A stretch of 64,000 nt of DNA. Origin: Congregibacter brevis. Its GTDB lineage: Bacteria > Pseudomonadota > Gammaproteobacteria > Pseudomonadales > Halieaceae. The position numbers and the translations under genes were made by a program. Location: contig NZ_CP136865.1 of the NCBI RefSeq assembly GCF_045689245.1, forward strand, positions 930,001-994,000, read 5' to 3'. The notes beneath the pieces are model-generated. The model worked only from the letters and a program-made list of their open reading frames with translations, had not been told where the DNA came from and did no database searches. Shown here piece after piece: positions 25,041-34,465 of the stretch; position 1 is the first letter of the stretch; the number at the start of each line of letters is the position of its first letter.

Positions 25041-26666
25041 ATGCCCGCACTGCGCACTTCCATTGTTATGCGACGCTCGGTAGCAACTGCCTTTGTCTTG
25101 GTCAGTTCGCTATTGGTTCTGCCTACTATAGCGGCAGACAGCAGGCCTGAACCTGGGGAGGAAAACATTGCCGGCGCGCTCGCAGCGGGCTTTGCTCCGC
25201 CAAAACTGGCGCCGCCTCGCGGCGATGAGGCTCGGGGCCCCTTTGATCGGCTACTCATAAAAAATGCGATGCTGGTAGTGGGTAATGGCGCGCCCCCAAG
25301 AGGCCCCGTGACGATCGAAGTGCGGAACGACCGCATTCATTCTATCCATGGTGGTCACGGTGGCGATGCTGAGACGGGCGGCGCTGAGGTCATTGATGTC
25401 GACGGCGGTTATGTGTTGCCGGGCTTTGTGGATGCGCATACCCATCTCGGTACACCGGGGCACGCTCAAGCCGGTGCTCTCACAGACTCCGAGTATGTAC
25501 TTAAGTTATGGCTCGCCCATGGCGTTACCACGGTACGCGATGTGGGTGCAGTAATGGGTTTGGGATGGACGGTGAAGCATCGCGAAATGGCCGCTGCAGG
25601 GGAGATTAGTGCTCCTCGCATGCGTGTCCATGCGATGTTTCCGCCCTCTACTGCTACCGCCGACGAGGCTCGTAATTGGGTAAAAGCCGTTCGTAAACGC
25701 GGCGCGAATGGCGTGAAATTTCGTGGCGCTCGGGCCGAGCCCTTTGCGGCGGCTATGGAAGAAGCCAAGCGTCTGGGCATGAAAACGTCCTATCACCATG
25801 CGCAGCTTTCTGTCGTGCAGACCAATGTGCTGGACAGCGCGCGACTAGGGCTGGATAGCATGGAGCATTGGTATGGCCTACCGGAGGCCATGTTCGACGA
25901 TCGTGTTATTCAGGACTATCCCCACGATTACAACTACAGCAACGAACAGGATCGTTTTGGTGAAGCAGGGCGTTTGTGGTTGCAGGCGGCCGCACCCGGT
26001 TCGGAAACCTGGCAGCGAACTATCGCCGAGCTCGTAGATTTGGATTTCACGCTGTCGCCTACCTTCACTATCTATGAAGCCAATCGAGATCTCATGCGGG
26101 TTCGCAACGCTGACTGGATGGAAGACTATGTACCGTCTTACATGGCGAGGGCCTTTGAGGCAGACCCAGATATTCACGGTTCTTACTTCTTTGATTGGAC
26201 AACCCAAAAAGAAATCGACTGGAAACAAAATTTCGAGCGTTGGATGCAGTTTGTCAACGATTACAAGAATGCCGGCGGCCGCGTGGTCACGGGTTCTGAC
26301 GCGGGCTTTATCTACAAGGTCTATGGCTTTGCCTACATACGTGAGTTTGAGCTACTCCAAGAGGCCGGTTTTCACCCGCTGGAAGTGATCAAGGCAGCCA
26401 CGCTGGATGGGGCTGAGCTCCTTGGTCTTGATCGAGAAATCGGTACGGTTGAGGTAGGCAAGAAGGCCGATTTAGTGATCCTCGACGAGAACCCCTTGGC
26501 TAACTTTAAGCTTTTGTATGGCACGGGACATCGTCGATTGAACCGCGAGACAGGCTCGGTGGAGAGAGTTGGCGGCGTTCGCTATACCGTGCGTGACGGG
26601 ATTGTCTTTGATGCGGCGATGCTGCTTGAAGACGTTAGAGAGCTGGTCGCCGCAGAGAAAAACTGA
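25041..26666 (+). CDS. Secreted metal-dependent amidohydrolase
   Basis: 541 residues. A signal peptide (to about residue 33, TIAADS) puts it in the periplasm or outside. The amidohydrolase active site is readable: FVDAHTHLG (two His), a Lys in NGVKFRG, His in SYHHAQLS, His in DSMEHWYG and the Asp in VTGSDAGF. The C-terminal GTVEVGKKADLVILDENPL is the family's closing strand. Related enzymes are prolidase-, imidazolonepropionase- and organophosphate-hydrolase-like. GAGG 8 nt before ATG 25041 supports the start. Divergent from the nucleoside hydrolase. Substrate unknown. Confidence 0.9.
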   Translation: MPALRTSIVMRRSVATAFVLVSSLLVLPTIAADSRPEPGEENIAGALAAGFAPPKLAPPRGDEARGPFDRLLIKNAMLVVGNGAPPRGPVTIEVRNDRIHSIHGGHGGDAETGGAEVIDVDGGYVLPGFVDAHTHLGTPGHAQAGALTDSEYVLKLWLAHGVTTVRDVGAVMGLGWTVKHREMAAAGEISAPRMRVHAMFPPSTATADEARNWVKAVRKRGANGVKFRGARAEPFAAAMEEAKRLGMKTSYHHAQLSVVQTNVLDSARLGLDSMEHWYGLPEAMFDDRVIQDYPHDYNYSNEQDRFGEAGRLWLQAAAPGSETWQRTIAELVDLDFTLSPTFTIYEANRDLMRVRNADWMEDYVPSYMARAFEADPDIHGSYFFDWTTQKEIDWKQNFERWMQFVNDYKNAGGRVVTGSDAGFIYKVYGFAYIREFELLQEAGFHPLEVIKAATLDGAELLGLDREIGTVEVGKKADLVILDENPLANFKLLYGTGHRRLNRETGSVERVGGVRYTVRDGIVFDAAMLLEDVRELVAAEKN

Positions 26667-26748
26667 ACCCTTTCGACGTTTTGGCGTCCGACAGATAAGG
26701 GCTTCTTACGCGTACAAGCCCGTATTCAGCTAAAAGTGGAGTTACGCC

Positions 26749-27126
26749 ATGGGTTTGCCGGTTCGAGTTACCCCCGTACTGGGATTGTTGTGCTTGACGC
26801 TTGTTAGCGCCTGCACCACGACCGATGAGATCATTATCGACCGCAAGGGCGTGGATATGGCCAAGTACGCCGCTGATAAGGCGGAGTGTGAGGTGTATGC
26901 CGATGAGGTGCGAACGGGTGAAAAGGCAGCCCGAGGCGCTGCTTCTGGTGCGGTTGTCGGGGGTGCCGTGGGCGCTATCGTTCGTGACAGCACTGATGGT
27001 GCCGTCCAGGGCGCCGGTGTTGGCGCCATCACGGGGGGTGCCCGCGGGCTATCCGAGGGCGAGCGTGACAAAGTCAGAGTTGTAAAGCGCTGTCTCGGTG
27101 GACGCGGTTACCGCGTGTTGAATTAG
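26749..27126 (+). CDS. Glycine-zipper lipoprotein
   Basis: 125 residues. The lipobox LVSAC places the mature N-terminal cysteine at residue 22, so it is a lipoprotein, probably in the outer membrane. Residues about 60-100 are a glycine zipper (GAASGAVVGGAVGAIV, then GAGVGAITGGARG) that could insert in or pack against the membrane. Similar small proteins occur throughout proteobacteria without a settled role. GGAG precedes the start. Its last four bases overlap the end of the convergent AsmA gene. Confidence 0.85.
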   Translation: MGLPVRVTPVLGLLCLTLVSACTTTDEIIIDRKGVDMAKYAADKAECEVYADEVRTGEKAARGAASGAVVGGAVGAIVRDSTDGAVQGAGVGAITGGARGLSEGERDKVRVVKRCLGGRGYRVLN

Positions 27127-28985
27127 TCCCGTCTAAACAACTTATTGAACAGCTTGCCTGCCTCGTCTGAGGCTTTGCGCTTCAACTCACCTTCCGCAAG
27201 GTCTTTGATGATTTCGCTGGTGTTTACACCACACCAGCCAGCGGGGTCATCGGCGAGGTTGCCTTTGCACTCTACAGGCCAGCGCAAATCGGAGTAGCGC
27301 TCGTTGATTCTGCATGCCGGGTCTAGTTCGCCCAGTGCAGCTGACAGTTGCGCCCGGAAGCTGGCGCGAAGATCCTGAGAATCCAAGTCCAGCGTGCCAT
27401 TCCCATTCAGTCCAACCGCAGCGAGTTGTGCGGTAAGCGGATTGAGCGTGGCTACCCCGTCGGTCAGCATAATCTCTGCTTCCAAGGCTTCAAAGCGCGT
27501 GTCTGCGGGAAACTCCGCGCTTAGCGCTTCCTGATTTACCAGCGCCACCCCTTTGCAGAACATTTGCTCCATGCCAATGCCTGCAAGGGTGATGTCCTGG
27601 GTTGTGAAGCTGATGGGGCCTGTGAGGGATTGGGTCAGCGCGTTACTGCTTGCGCCGGAACCGCTGAGTGACCATTCGAGGTTGGCCGCTCCTCGCGCTT
27701 CCATCCCTAGTTCCATTGCGGAAACAGCCTGGGCGACATCCAGTGCTTCTACCCCGCCTTCTGTTGCCAGCGTGGCAACGTTGTAGCGCCCGTTGAACAC
27801 GGCCGAAAAATTGATATCACCGCCGTGTACTTGCGCAGATACGGGGTCGAGCGTTGCTACACCGTCGACCATCCGCAGCGCGGCGCTAACATCGGTGAGC
27901 TTGTGAGCGTCGAGAACAACGGTGTCGATACGAAGCTTCGCGCGTGTGTCTATCATGCGAAGTGCGTTGAGGGGCAGCGGTGCGTCCCCGTCTGAGGAAG
28001 CAGCATCTTGAGCGCCTTCTGCGCTTGCGTCCGGTCCGGCGAGAATAAGAAGTGCCGGGTTGAGTTCTGTTAGCGCGAGATCGGCGTCGATCTGGGGACT
28101 TTCGAAGCTGGCGTAGCGAAGGGTGCCACTGCCCGTAAGGTCGCCGGTTTGCAGCTCGATATTTAGGTCTGCTACCTGCGTATCCAGTGAAAATTCACCG
28201 CTTAATCCCAGGGTAATGGCATCTGGAGTAGTGCCCGTGACGCGGATGTTAAGACTATCCAGATTCAGTGTTTCTGCATCCAAGTCGGTCCTGAACTCCC
28301 CCGCCAGAGTGATTTCCATGGGAGGTGCATCAGTGCCCGAGGGAATAATAATGTCTCCTGTCAAAGGCACTACCCGACCATCGAGGTTTAGGTCACTCGC
28401 GGTTAGTTGTCGCAATTGCAGTTCGCTAATAGCTATGCCAGCACTGTCTACCGTAATCAATCGAATGTTACTGAGGGACAGCTCGCCAACTTCTAACGCC
28501 AGGGGTGCGGCTAGTACAGTCGCGGCAGCCTCTGCCTGCGCTTTGACACGTGCCTGCGCTCGGAGCGCATAAAACTTCTCAAGCTCAGCATTACTTAGCG
28601 TCGAGGTATCTGTCGCTTCTGCTTTTGCTGCTTCCTCATCGGCGGCTTCTGATGTGACAGTCAGGCCCTGCACTTGAATACTGTCTATCTCGACGCTACT
28701 TGAAAGCAACGGCATTAAAGCAACGCCTGCGGATAGTGATTTCGCAACTATCTGAGTGTTGCTTTCGGGGACCTCAAGGCTTACATCGCTGGCGGACAAG
28801 GCGACCTTGGGAAACAGCGAGAGAGATGCATCGCCGTCGACGCGAAGCACGGCGCCGCTCTCGTCCTTTAACTGTTTTGCCACAATATCGACCAGCGCTT
28901 TCTCATCCAGAAAGAGCGGTATAAGGACCGCTGCTAACACGATCAAGATTACGGGGACGGCGAGTATCCAGAGAATGACACGCAT
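27123..28985 (-). CDS. AsmA family protein
   Basis: 620 residues. One N-terminal membrane helix (about 3-27) is followed by the AsmA opening (DGDASLSLFPKVALSASDVSL) and a long, beta-rich periplasmic part, ending in the AsmA C-terminal domain (GNGTLDLDSQDLRASFRAQL). A low-complexity Ala/Glu stretch lies near residues 115-160. AsmA-like proteins form hydrophobic bridges for phospholipid movement to the outer membrane. It is downstream of the histidine kinase by 64 nt on the same strand but seems unrelated in function. Confidence 0.9.
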   Translation of the reverse strand: MRVILWILAVPVILIVLAAVLIPLFLDEKALVDIVAKQLKDESGAVLRVDGDASLSLFPKVALSASDVSLEVPESNTQIVAKSLSAGVALMPLLSSSVEIDSIQVQGLTVTSEAADEEAAKAEATDTSTLSNAELEKFYALRAQARVKAQAEAAATVLAAPLALEVGELSLSNIRLITVDSAGIAISELQLRQLTASDLNLDGRVVPLTGDIIIPSGTDAPPMEITLAGEFRTDLDAETLNLDSLNIRVTGTTPDAITLGLSGEFSLDTQVADLNIELQTGDLTGSGTLRYASFESPQIDADLALTELNPALLILAGPDASAEGAQDAASSDGDAPLPLNALRMIDTRAKLRIDTVVLDAHKLTDVSAALRMVDGVATLDPVSAQVHGGDINFSAVFNGRYNVATLATEGGVEALDVAQAVSAMELGMEARGAANLEWSLSGSGASSNALTQSLTGPISFTTQDITLAGIGMEQMFCKGVALVNQEALSAEFPADTRFEALEAEIMLTDGVATLNPLTAQLAAVGLNGNGTLDLDSQDLRASFRAQLSAALGELDPACRINERYSDLRWPVECKGNLADDPAGWCGVNTSEIIKDLAEGELKRKASDEAGKLFNKLFRRD

Positions 28986-29049
28986 GATTACGATCCTTTA
29001 AAAAACCAGCCTAAATTCAGCCTAGCAGACACCACCGAAGGGCAGGCAA

Positions 29050-31086
29050 CTAGGTTTTACGAAACTCCGCTAAAGCTCCGAGGCCACTTTGAAGTAAGCC
29101 TTCGGATATCGACAAATCTTCTGTTGGTGGAGCATCACTGTTACGCATCTGCGTCTCCAGCGCTGCAAAGTGTTCGCCTGCTCTTGCTAAGCCCAGGCTG
29201 CGGCAGGTGCTGGCGAGAGTATGTACTTCGCGAACCATGGCGTTGAGTTCTCCATCTGCCAACGCCCTTACGTAACTCTCCCAGCGCTTGTGTACTTCAC
29301 CTTCAAACTGATCCAGTACCGCGCCCAGACTCGCTTCGCCTATCTGTTCGCGAAGTTCATCAAGAACGCCCGTTGCCAGCTCCGGAGGAGCGTCGGTAGC
29401 ATCACCCTCAGTCTGCTCTGGGATTTCTGCGTCTTCGGGGTGGGCCTGTGAGAATGGCTCTGCATCGCTATCCGCTGCTAGCCAGCGATTTAGTTGCTCA
29501 GCAAGTCGACCTCGGACGATGGGCTTTGTCAGGTAATCGTTCATGCCAACGCTCAAGCAACGGTCTCGCTCCTCACTGCTGGCATAGGCTGTGAGAGCAA
29601 CAATGGGGAGCTCATCTACACTGCGTTGTTTTCTGATGTTGGTAGTCGCCACCACGCCGTCCATTATCGGCATGTTCAGATCCATGAGCACCAGGTCGAA
29701 GGTCTCCGACAGCGCTCGCTCTACCGCAACGGCACCATCACAGGCCTCTTCAACGGTGACGCCTAAAGACTCAAGGATCATGCGACCCAGCAGCATATTC
29801 GTTGCATTGTCATCGACCAGAAGTACAGTGCCTTTAAATCGCTCTGGCACATCAGCAGTGACGGCGCCGCCTTCCGGCGCTGACAGGTTTTCTTCGGTAC
29901 CCGGTTCCAGCGGTATCTCCAGCCAAAAGAGTGAGCCTCTTCCCTGGTGAGAAGTCACGCCTAAAGTGCCATCCATAACCTCAACATAACGGCGTACTAG
30001 GTCAAGACCCAGTCCAGTCCCTCTATCTTGATCGGGAGCCTCAGAGCTGCCGGTCCAAAACGGTTCGAATATCAGCTGCTTGTCTTCCGCACTGATGCCA
30101 CTACCGGTGTCCTCTACTTCGAATCGGACATAGTTTTCTCCGGAGCTAGCTGATGGCAGTGCGCGCACTGTCACACTGCCCGACTCGGTGAACTTTATAG
30201 CGTTGGTAATGAGGTTTAGAAGGCACTGACGCAGCTTTGCCTTATCGCCAATGTATAGGTTTCCAAGAAGAGGACTTACTGACCACAAAAGCTGCAGGTC
30301 CTTTTCTACTGCGCGAGCTCGAACAATATCAGCGACGCTTCGCATGAGCAGCGCGAGTTCAAACACGGTACTTTCAAACACTTCATCGCCAGCTTCGATT
30401 TTTGAGATATCTAAGACGTAGTTGATGACGTGCAAAAGGTTGCGTGAGGAGCTATTGGCAAGATCAAGGAGGTCCTGAGCTTTTGGAGTCATCTTGTGAT
30501 CGCCCATAAGAGATAGCGCGCTAACCACACCGTTCAGTGGCGTACGCATCTCGTGGCTCATACGCGCAAACATGGCACTCTTCGCTGCCTGTGCAAGCTC
30601 GGTGTTCTGTTTCGCTTCTTGCAGTTCTCCGTTGAGCTTTTCAAGATCACTCACCATGCGCTGTTCGGTGGTCATCAAAAAAAGCTGATCGAGCTGGGAG
30701 TCTTGAGGCGAAAAATCTGCCATACCAAGCTTGGTATCCGGGCAGTGCGCGTTCATCCAGAAAGCCCAGGGAGCACCGCAAAAACATAAGATGGGCTCTC
30801 CCTGCCATGTGGTTTCGACCATTTGGCCGCGCATGGCAAAGCGCTCATCGACGCTCTTTACAAGGAACAGCGATGCGAGGTGCTCCCGAACTTCAGGAAT
30901 GCTTCGTGCTGCGGCGGGGCGCAGAAGTTTGAAAAAATCAAAAAACTGGGATCCCACATCTAGGCTAGGCAAGTAGCGGCGGGGCGTTTCGCTGGAATAC
31001 AGAATTTTGCCATCGTCATTGATACACAAAATGGCGGTAAACAGCTTTTCCAGTTGTGACCATGCGAGTCTGGGTTCTGTTTTCAC
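29050..31086 (-). CDS. H-NOX-associated hybrid histidine kinase (HNOBA-HisKA-HATPase-REC-HPt)
   Basis: 678 residues with no membrane segment, so cytosolic. Residues about 8-135 are a heme-NO-binding-associated (HNOBA) sensory domain, followed by a coiled coil (about 138-168), the dimerisation/phospho-acceptor helix with His178 (ARMSHEMRTPLNG), the ATPase with Asn295 (NLITNAIKF) and glycine boxes (DTGSG, GTGLGLDL), a receiver with Asp469 and Lys521, and an HPt domain with His622 (VHTLAS). This is a full phosphorelay in one chain. It overlaps the H-NOX gene by 4 nt. H-NOX partners of such kinases switch kinase activity when NO binds. The likely output is the sigma-54 regulator encoded two genes upstream. 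Confidence 0.93.
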   Translation of the reverse strand: MKTEPRLAWSQLEKLFTAILCINDDGKILYSSETPRRYLPSLDVGSQFFDFFKLLRPAAARSIPEVREHLASLFLVKSVDERFAMRGQMVETTWQGEPILCFCGAPWAFWMNAHCPDTKLGMADFSPQDSQLDQLFLMTTEQRMVSDLEKLNGELQEAKQNTELAQAAKSAMFARMSHEMRTPLNGVVSALSLMGDHKMTPKAQDLLDLANSSSRNLLHVINYVLDISKIEAGDEVFESTVFELALLMRSVADIVRARAVEKDLQLLWSVSPLLGNLYIGDKAKLRQCLLNLITNAIKFTESGSVTVRALPSASSGENYVRFEVEDTGSGISAEDKQLIFEPFWTGSSEAPDQDRGTGLGLDLVRRYVEVMDGTLGVTSHQGRGSLFWLEIPLEPGTEENLSAPEGGAVTADVPERFKGTVLLVDDNATNMLLGRMILESLGVTVEEACDGAVAVERALSETFDLVLMDLNMPIMDGVVATTNIRKQRSVDELPIVALTAYASSEERDRCLSVGMNDYLTKPIVRGRLAEQLNRWLAADSDAEPFSQAHPEDAEIPEQTEGDATDAPPELATGVLDELREQIGEASLGAVLDQFEGEVHKRWESYVRALADGELNAMVREVHTLASTCRSLGLARAGEHFAALETQMRNSDAPPTEDLSISEGLLQSGLGALAEFRKT

Positions 31087-31637
31087 TGGATGCTCAGTTC
31101 AAATACGCTGTGCGTACCTTTTCCATCTTCATCGATGGAGACGGCAAAAATCTCGAGCTTGTCCCCAAAGTGATCCGCTAGCCCGCCCAGCAGCCCCGTA
31201 ACAAAAGACGTCAAACCTTTGCGCTCAGAGTAATAGTGAACAAAGTACCTGCCCGCCTCTTTGTCGATATTTTCGACGCGGAACTCTGGTGGTACATAGT
31301 CAAGGAATGTACTGGCAATGCGGTCGTGGAGGTTGTTGAGGTTGTGCAAAAAGCTGACCGTATCATTGCCGGTGGCATCCATAAGCGGGGCAAAGTTTTT
31401 TGTGGCTATCTCGTCTACCCAGTGTTTACCGAACATCTCCATGCAAGTCTCGATAGGTGCTTCCAGAACTTCTGATGCGGCACCGGCCAACTTGTAGGTC
31501 GACTCGTCGTCATAGCGACGCATAGTGAGGTAGGAGTCCTCAGCCACACCCGATTGATTGTGCACTTCTTTCCATTTCTCCTCACCAAAGTGAGTGACCA
31601 CCATATCCTGAAGTGCGCTATTGATCAGACCGTACAC
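31083..31637 (-). CDS. H-NOX heme nitric oxide/oxygen sensor
   Basis: 184 residues, the standard stand-alone H-NOX length. The N-terminus MYGLINSALQDMV is diagnostic; the proximal heme ligand is His104 in NNLHDRI and the propionate-binding YxSxR motif is Tyr135-Ser137-Arg139. H-NOX proteins of aerobic or facultative bacteria usually bind NO very tightly and not O2; the distal-pocket tyrosine that marks O2 binders cannot be assigned by eye. The gene sits 21 nt after the response regulator and overlaps the kinase by 4 nt, so sensor, kinase and regulator form one operon. Confidence 0.96.
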   Translation of the reverse strand: MYGLINSALQDMVVTHFGEEKWKEVHNQSGVAEDSYLTMRRYDDESTYKLAGAASEVLEAPIETCMEMFGKHWVDEIATKNFAPLMDATGNDTVSFLHNLNNLHDRIASTFLDYVPPEFRVENIDKEAGRYFVHYYSERKGLTSFVTGLLGGLADHFGDKLEIFAVSIDEDGKGTHSVFELSIQ

Positions 31638-31658
31638 GTTGTAATCCTCGTAGCTAAT

Positions 31659-33086
31659 TTACTCATCGACGTCGATTTCATTAATCCATGCCTGGCGCTT
31701 GCGATAAAGCGTCGACGGAGCCACTTCAAGCAACCCTGCGGCTCGGTTGATGTTGCCATCACAGGCGGTTACCGCCGCTTCAATGGCGCGTTTTTCGACC
31801 ATCCAAAGGGGTTTGATCGCTCGGCGCTTGGCGAGATCGTCCTGCTCAGATTCTGTGGTCGATGCCTTATCTTTCGGCGATGTATTGTCTTCCCGTTCCG
31901 CGTCGTCGACTAAGCCTTGATGAACATCGAGGGCTAGCATGTCGATTTCAATTTGCTCGCCCTGATTGAGGACTACGGCTTGTTGTACGACGTTTTGCAG
32001 TTGCCGTACGTTACCGGGCCACACATAGCGGAGCATTTGTTCCTCTGCGGCCGCGGAAAAGCTGGTGAAGTTCTTAGAAGACTGGTTCGCATAGATGTCC
32101 AGAAAGTGTCTAGCAATCAATAAGATGTCCCGATCTCTTTCGCGCAGCGGTGGAAGTCGCAGAGGCACAACGTGCAGTCTATAAAACAGGTCTTCGCGGA
32201 ATCGGCCTTCTCGAACTTCGACCAGGGGATCGCGATTGGTGGCGCATACGAAGCGAACGTCCACAGTCTCCAAAGTGTTGCTACCGACCTTTCGGAAGGT
32301 GCCGGTCTGTATGAATCGCAGTAGCTTCTTTTGTAGCTCGAGATCCATTTCGCAGATCTCGTCTAAAAACAGCGTGCCGCCATTAGCTATGCTGGCAGCA
32401 CCTTCACGTGCAGCACTTGCGCCGGTAAATGCGCCTTTTACGTGACCGAAAAGCTCACTCTCCATGAGCTCACCAGGTATGGCACCGCAATTGATCGCTA
32501 CGAACTCTTTTCCTGAGCGCGGACTGTGCGCATGTATCGCCTCGGCAGCCAGCTCTTTGCCCGTACCACTCTCCCCGACAATGAAGCCGGTTGCATCACT
32601 GGGCGCGAGAGAGTCGATGGTTTGATAAACGGTCTGCATCGCATTCGAGGCGCCGATAAAGTTTGCATAGCTCTTGCGCTGCTTACTCGATAGCTCCTCT
32701 ATCTGCTTACCCAAGTCGAGCTGGGCTGCAGCATTGCCCAGAGTGACTTTGAGTCGCGCAGCATCAAAAGGTTTGGTAAGGAAGTCGGAGGCACCGATCT
32801 GGATCGCGTTTACCGCCATATCCGAGGTGCCGTGGGCAGTCATAACGACAACCTTGGGCGGTGTGTCGAGGGTCATCGTATGATCTAGAAAATCAATACC
32901 GTTACCGTCAGGTAGTTCTATGTCGAGGAGTACCAGGTCGGGTACAAATGCATCGAGCGTAGCGTGCGCACGTCCCAGCGAATCCACAGTGATGATCTGA
33001 TAGTTTTCTTCGGCCAGATACGCGTTGTAAATCGCAGCCAATGAAGGACTATCCTCGACCATCAATAGCTTGAGAGCATCTGTCAT
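31659..33086 (-). CDS. Sigma-54-dependent response regulator, LuxO-like
   Basis: 475 residues from ATG 33086. The receiver domain has phospho-acceptor Asp55 (LVLLDIELPDGNG) and Lys105. The AAA+ domain has Walker A GESGTGKE (171-178), the sigma-54 contact loop GAFTGA (218-223) and Walker B GGTLFLDEI. The C-terminal Fis-type helix-turn-helix reads GNINRAAGLLEVAPSTLYRK, close to the LuxO recognition helix as I remember it. It is the first gene of the regulator/H-NOX/kinase operon and directly follows the exopolysaccharide polymerase gene (56-nt gap). Sigma-54 promoters with LuxO-type boxes stand before the exopolysaccharide operons, so those are the probable targets. Confidence 0.94.
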   Translation of the reverse strand: MTDALKLLMVEDSPSLAAIYNAYLAEENYQIITVDSLGRAHATLDAFVPDLVLLDIELPDGNGIDFLDHTMTLDTPPKVVVMTAHGTSDMAVNAIQIGASDFLTKPFDAARLKVTLGNAAAQLDLGKQIEELSSKQRKSYANFIGASNAMQTVYQTIDSLAPSDATGFIVGESGTGKELAAEAIHAHSPRSGKEFVAINCGAIPGELMESELFGHVKGAFTGASAAREGAASIANGGTLFLDEICEMDLELQKKLLRFIQTGTFRKVGSNTLETVDVRFVCATNRDPLVEVREGRFREDLFYRLHVVPLRLPPLRERDRDILLIARHFLDIYANQSSKNFTSFSAAAEEQMLRYVWPGNVRQLQNVVQQAVVLNQGEQIEIDMLALDVHQGLVDDAEREDNTSPKDKASTTESEQDDLAKRRAIKPLWMVEKRAIEAAVTACDGNINRAAGLLEVAPSTLYRKRQAWINEIDVDE

Positions 33087-33142
33087 TTTACTAGTCCGAC
33101 GGAACCCGCGTTTCTGTGAGTCATCATGAACACCATTGTCAT

Positions 33143-34465
33143 TCAGGCCCCCAGTATGGGCAGATTGTGCGACGGTGCAAGGGTATTGGCGGAGGATGTG
33201 TGCTTGATCACGTTGGCACAGCGCACGCGGTGCAAACTGGCTAGAGAAAGCGCGAGACTGCCTAGAGTTATCCCTTGCGCATAGGCAAGTCCAGGGTTGA
33301 GCGCCAGATTGAACGTTTGCGCCGTCATAAAAATCAACATTCCCCACAGTAGAGGGTTGATACGCCCGTCGGTGTCTCTGCACTCCATATTCGCGGCCCA
33401 AAGCCGCAACCAAATTTTTCCGTGCATGGTGAGATACAGAATCACTCCAACGATCCCATATTTGTAGGTAACACCGATTAGCCCCAGATCCGAAGGAAAG
33501 AAAAACTTTGCGACAATGTCCTGATAGGAGAGTCCATAAGCGCTGTCTTCTCCGGCCCCCAAAATAGGATGCATAGCGATGTGCTCGATAGCTTTGAGAA
33601 ACGCCTTCGCACGAATACTCCCGCCATCTGCTTGCATGAAGTTTTCTACTGCCATGCTTCCGATCACCGGAATAGCCAGTATTGCGAGGGGGGCCATGAC
33701 CACGATCAGTTTGAGTCGGTTCCGATGGGATATGAGGATAGGGTAGAGCATCACCGACAAAATCATGGTGGCGAGCGTAGAGCGAAAGAGAACAATGCTC
33801 CAGATATAGACTGCGAGGGCGACGCTGGCGATAGCCGCTGTTTTGATAGAGCCACCACGGGATTGTAAGAGCAAAGCGAGGGACCCTAGCAAAGCGACCA
33901 TGATTGCGAACAACGGCGGCTTGAGTCGAAAGCCCCGCCATGCGTCGTAAGTCACGAGGTTACTTACCGTGTGATCTGAAGAGAAAAACGCAGCGCGAAG
34001 ATCCATGGTGAAGTAAAAGATCAGGTAGTTCACCATGAGTGCAAACAGCGCAAACCAGATGGTGCGTTCGACCTGAGCTAGCGGAAGGCCGCAGCGAACA
34101 AGCAGATAAATACCCGGGCCGACAAACGCGAGAAGGAACTCTCTTGCAGAGAACACACTGTACAAGACACTTCCTGAATAGTTGATGACGAAGACAACGC
34201 TGCTGATTCCCATGATTCCGCCCAGCAGCATGATGGGGGACAGCACCCAGCGCTTCCACTCACTGTGTTGAAGCCGAAACAGTCCCTGCCAAAGGCCCAT
34301 GACAAACAGCAGCAGTGCGCAGGCGATGCCCAGCTCCTGCAGGCGGTTGGACATGTAGTAGCGGCCGCCCTGACAGCCCGCAAAGGTGGCCATGAATATT
34401 GCGGCGTAGATCACCGGATTCAGACTGAGCTGAAACGGCGACGTCGGTTGCGCCCGCTGGCTCAT
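33143..34465 (-). CDS. O-antigen ligase/polymerase-like membrane protein (Wzy type)
   Basis: 440 residues, highly hydrophobic, with about ten or more membrane helices and a larger periplasmic loop around residues 270-330 (AFLKAIEHIAMHPILGAGEDS), which matches the conserved ...HPxxGxG... element of WzyC/O-antigen ligase proteins. In a Wzx/Wzy pathway it would polymerise repeat units at the periplasmic face. The start overlaps the stop of the upstream glycosyltransferase gene by 4 nt, and it is the last biosynthetic gene of the operon that begins with the SLBB exporter. Confidence 0.85.
   Translation of the reverse strand: MSQRAQPTSPFQLSLNPVIYAAIFMATFAGCQGGRYYMSNRLQELGIACALLLFVMGLWQGLFRLQHSEWKRWVLSPIMLLGGIMGISSVVFVINYSGSVLYSVFSAREFLLAFVGPGIYLLVRCGLPLAQVERTIWFALFALMVNYLIFYFTMDLRAAFFSSDHTVSNLVTYDAWRGFRLKPPLFAIMVALLGSLALLLQSRGGSIKTAAIASVALAVYIWSIVLFRSTLATMILSVMLYPILISHRNRLKLIVVMAPLAILAIPVIGSMAVENFMQADGGSIRAKAFLKAIEHIAMHPILGAGEDSAYGLSYQDIVAKFFFPSDLGLIGVTYKYGIVGVILYLTMHGKIWLRLWAANMECRDTDGRINPLLWGMLIFMTAQTFNLALNPGLAYAQGITLGSLALSLASLHRVRCANVIKHTSSANTLAPSHNLPILGA

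Noticed and set aside
26699..26721. Hairpin GGGCTT / AAGCCC before the lipoprotein gene
   Set aside because: The loop is 11 nt and no T run follows on either side.
33087..33941. Upstream in-frame extension of the sigma-54 regulator (285 codons)
   Set aside because: It lies antisense-in-phase over the Wzy-like gene on the same strand in another frame; the regulator's receiver domain starts at ATG 33086 and the extension has no domain character.
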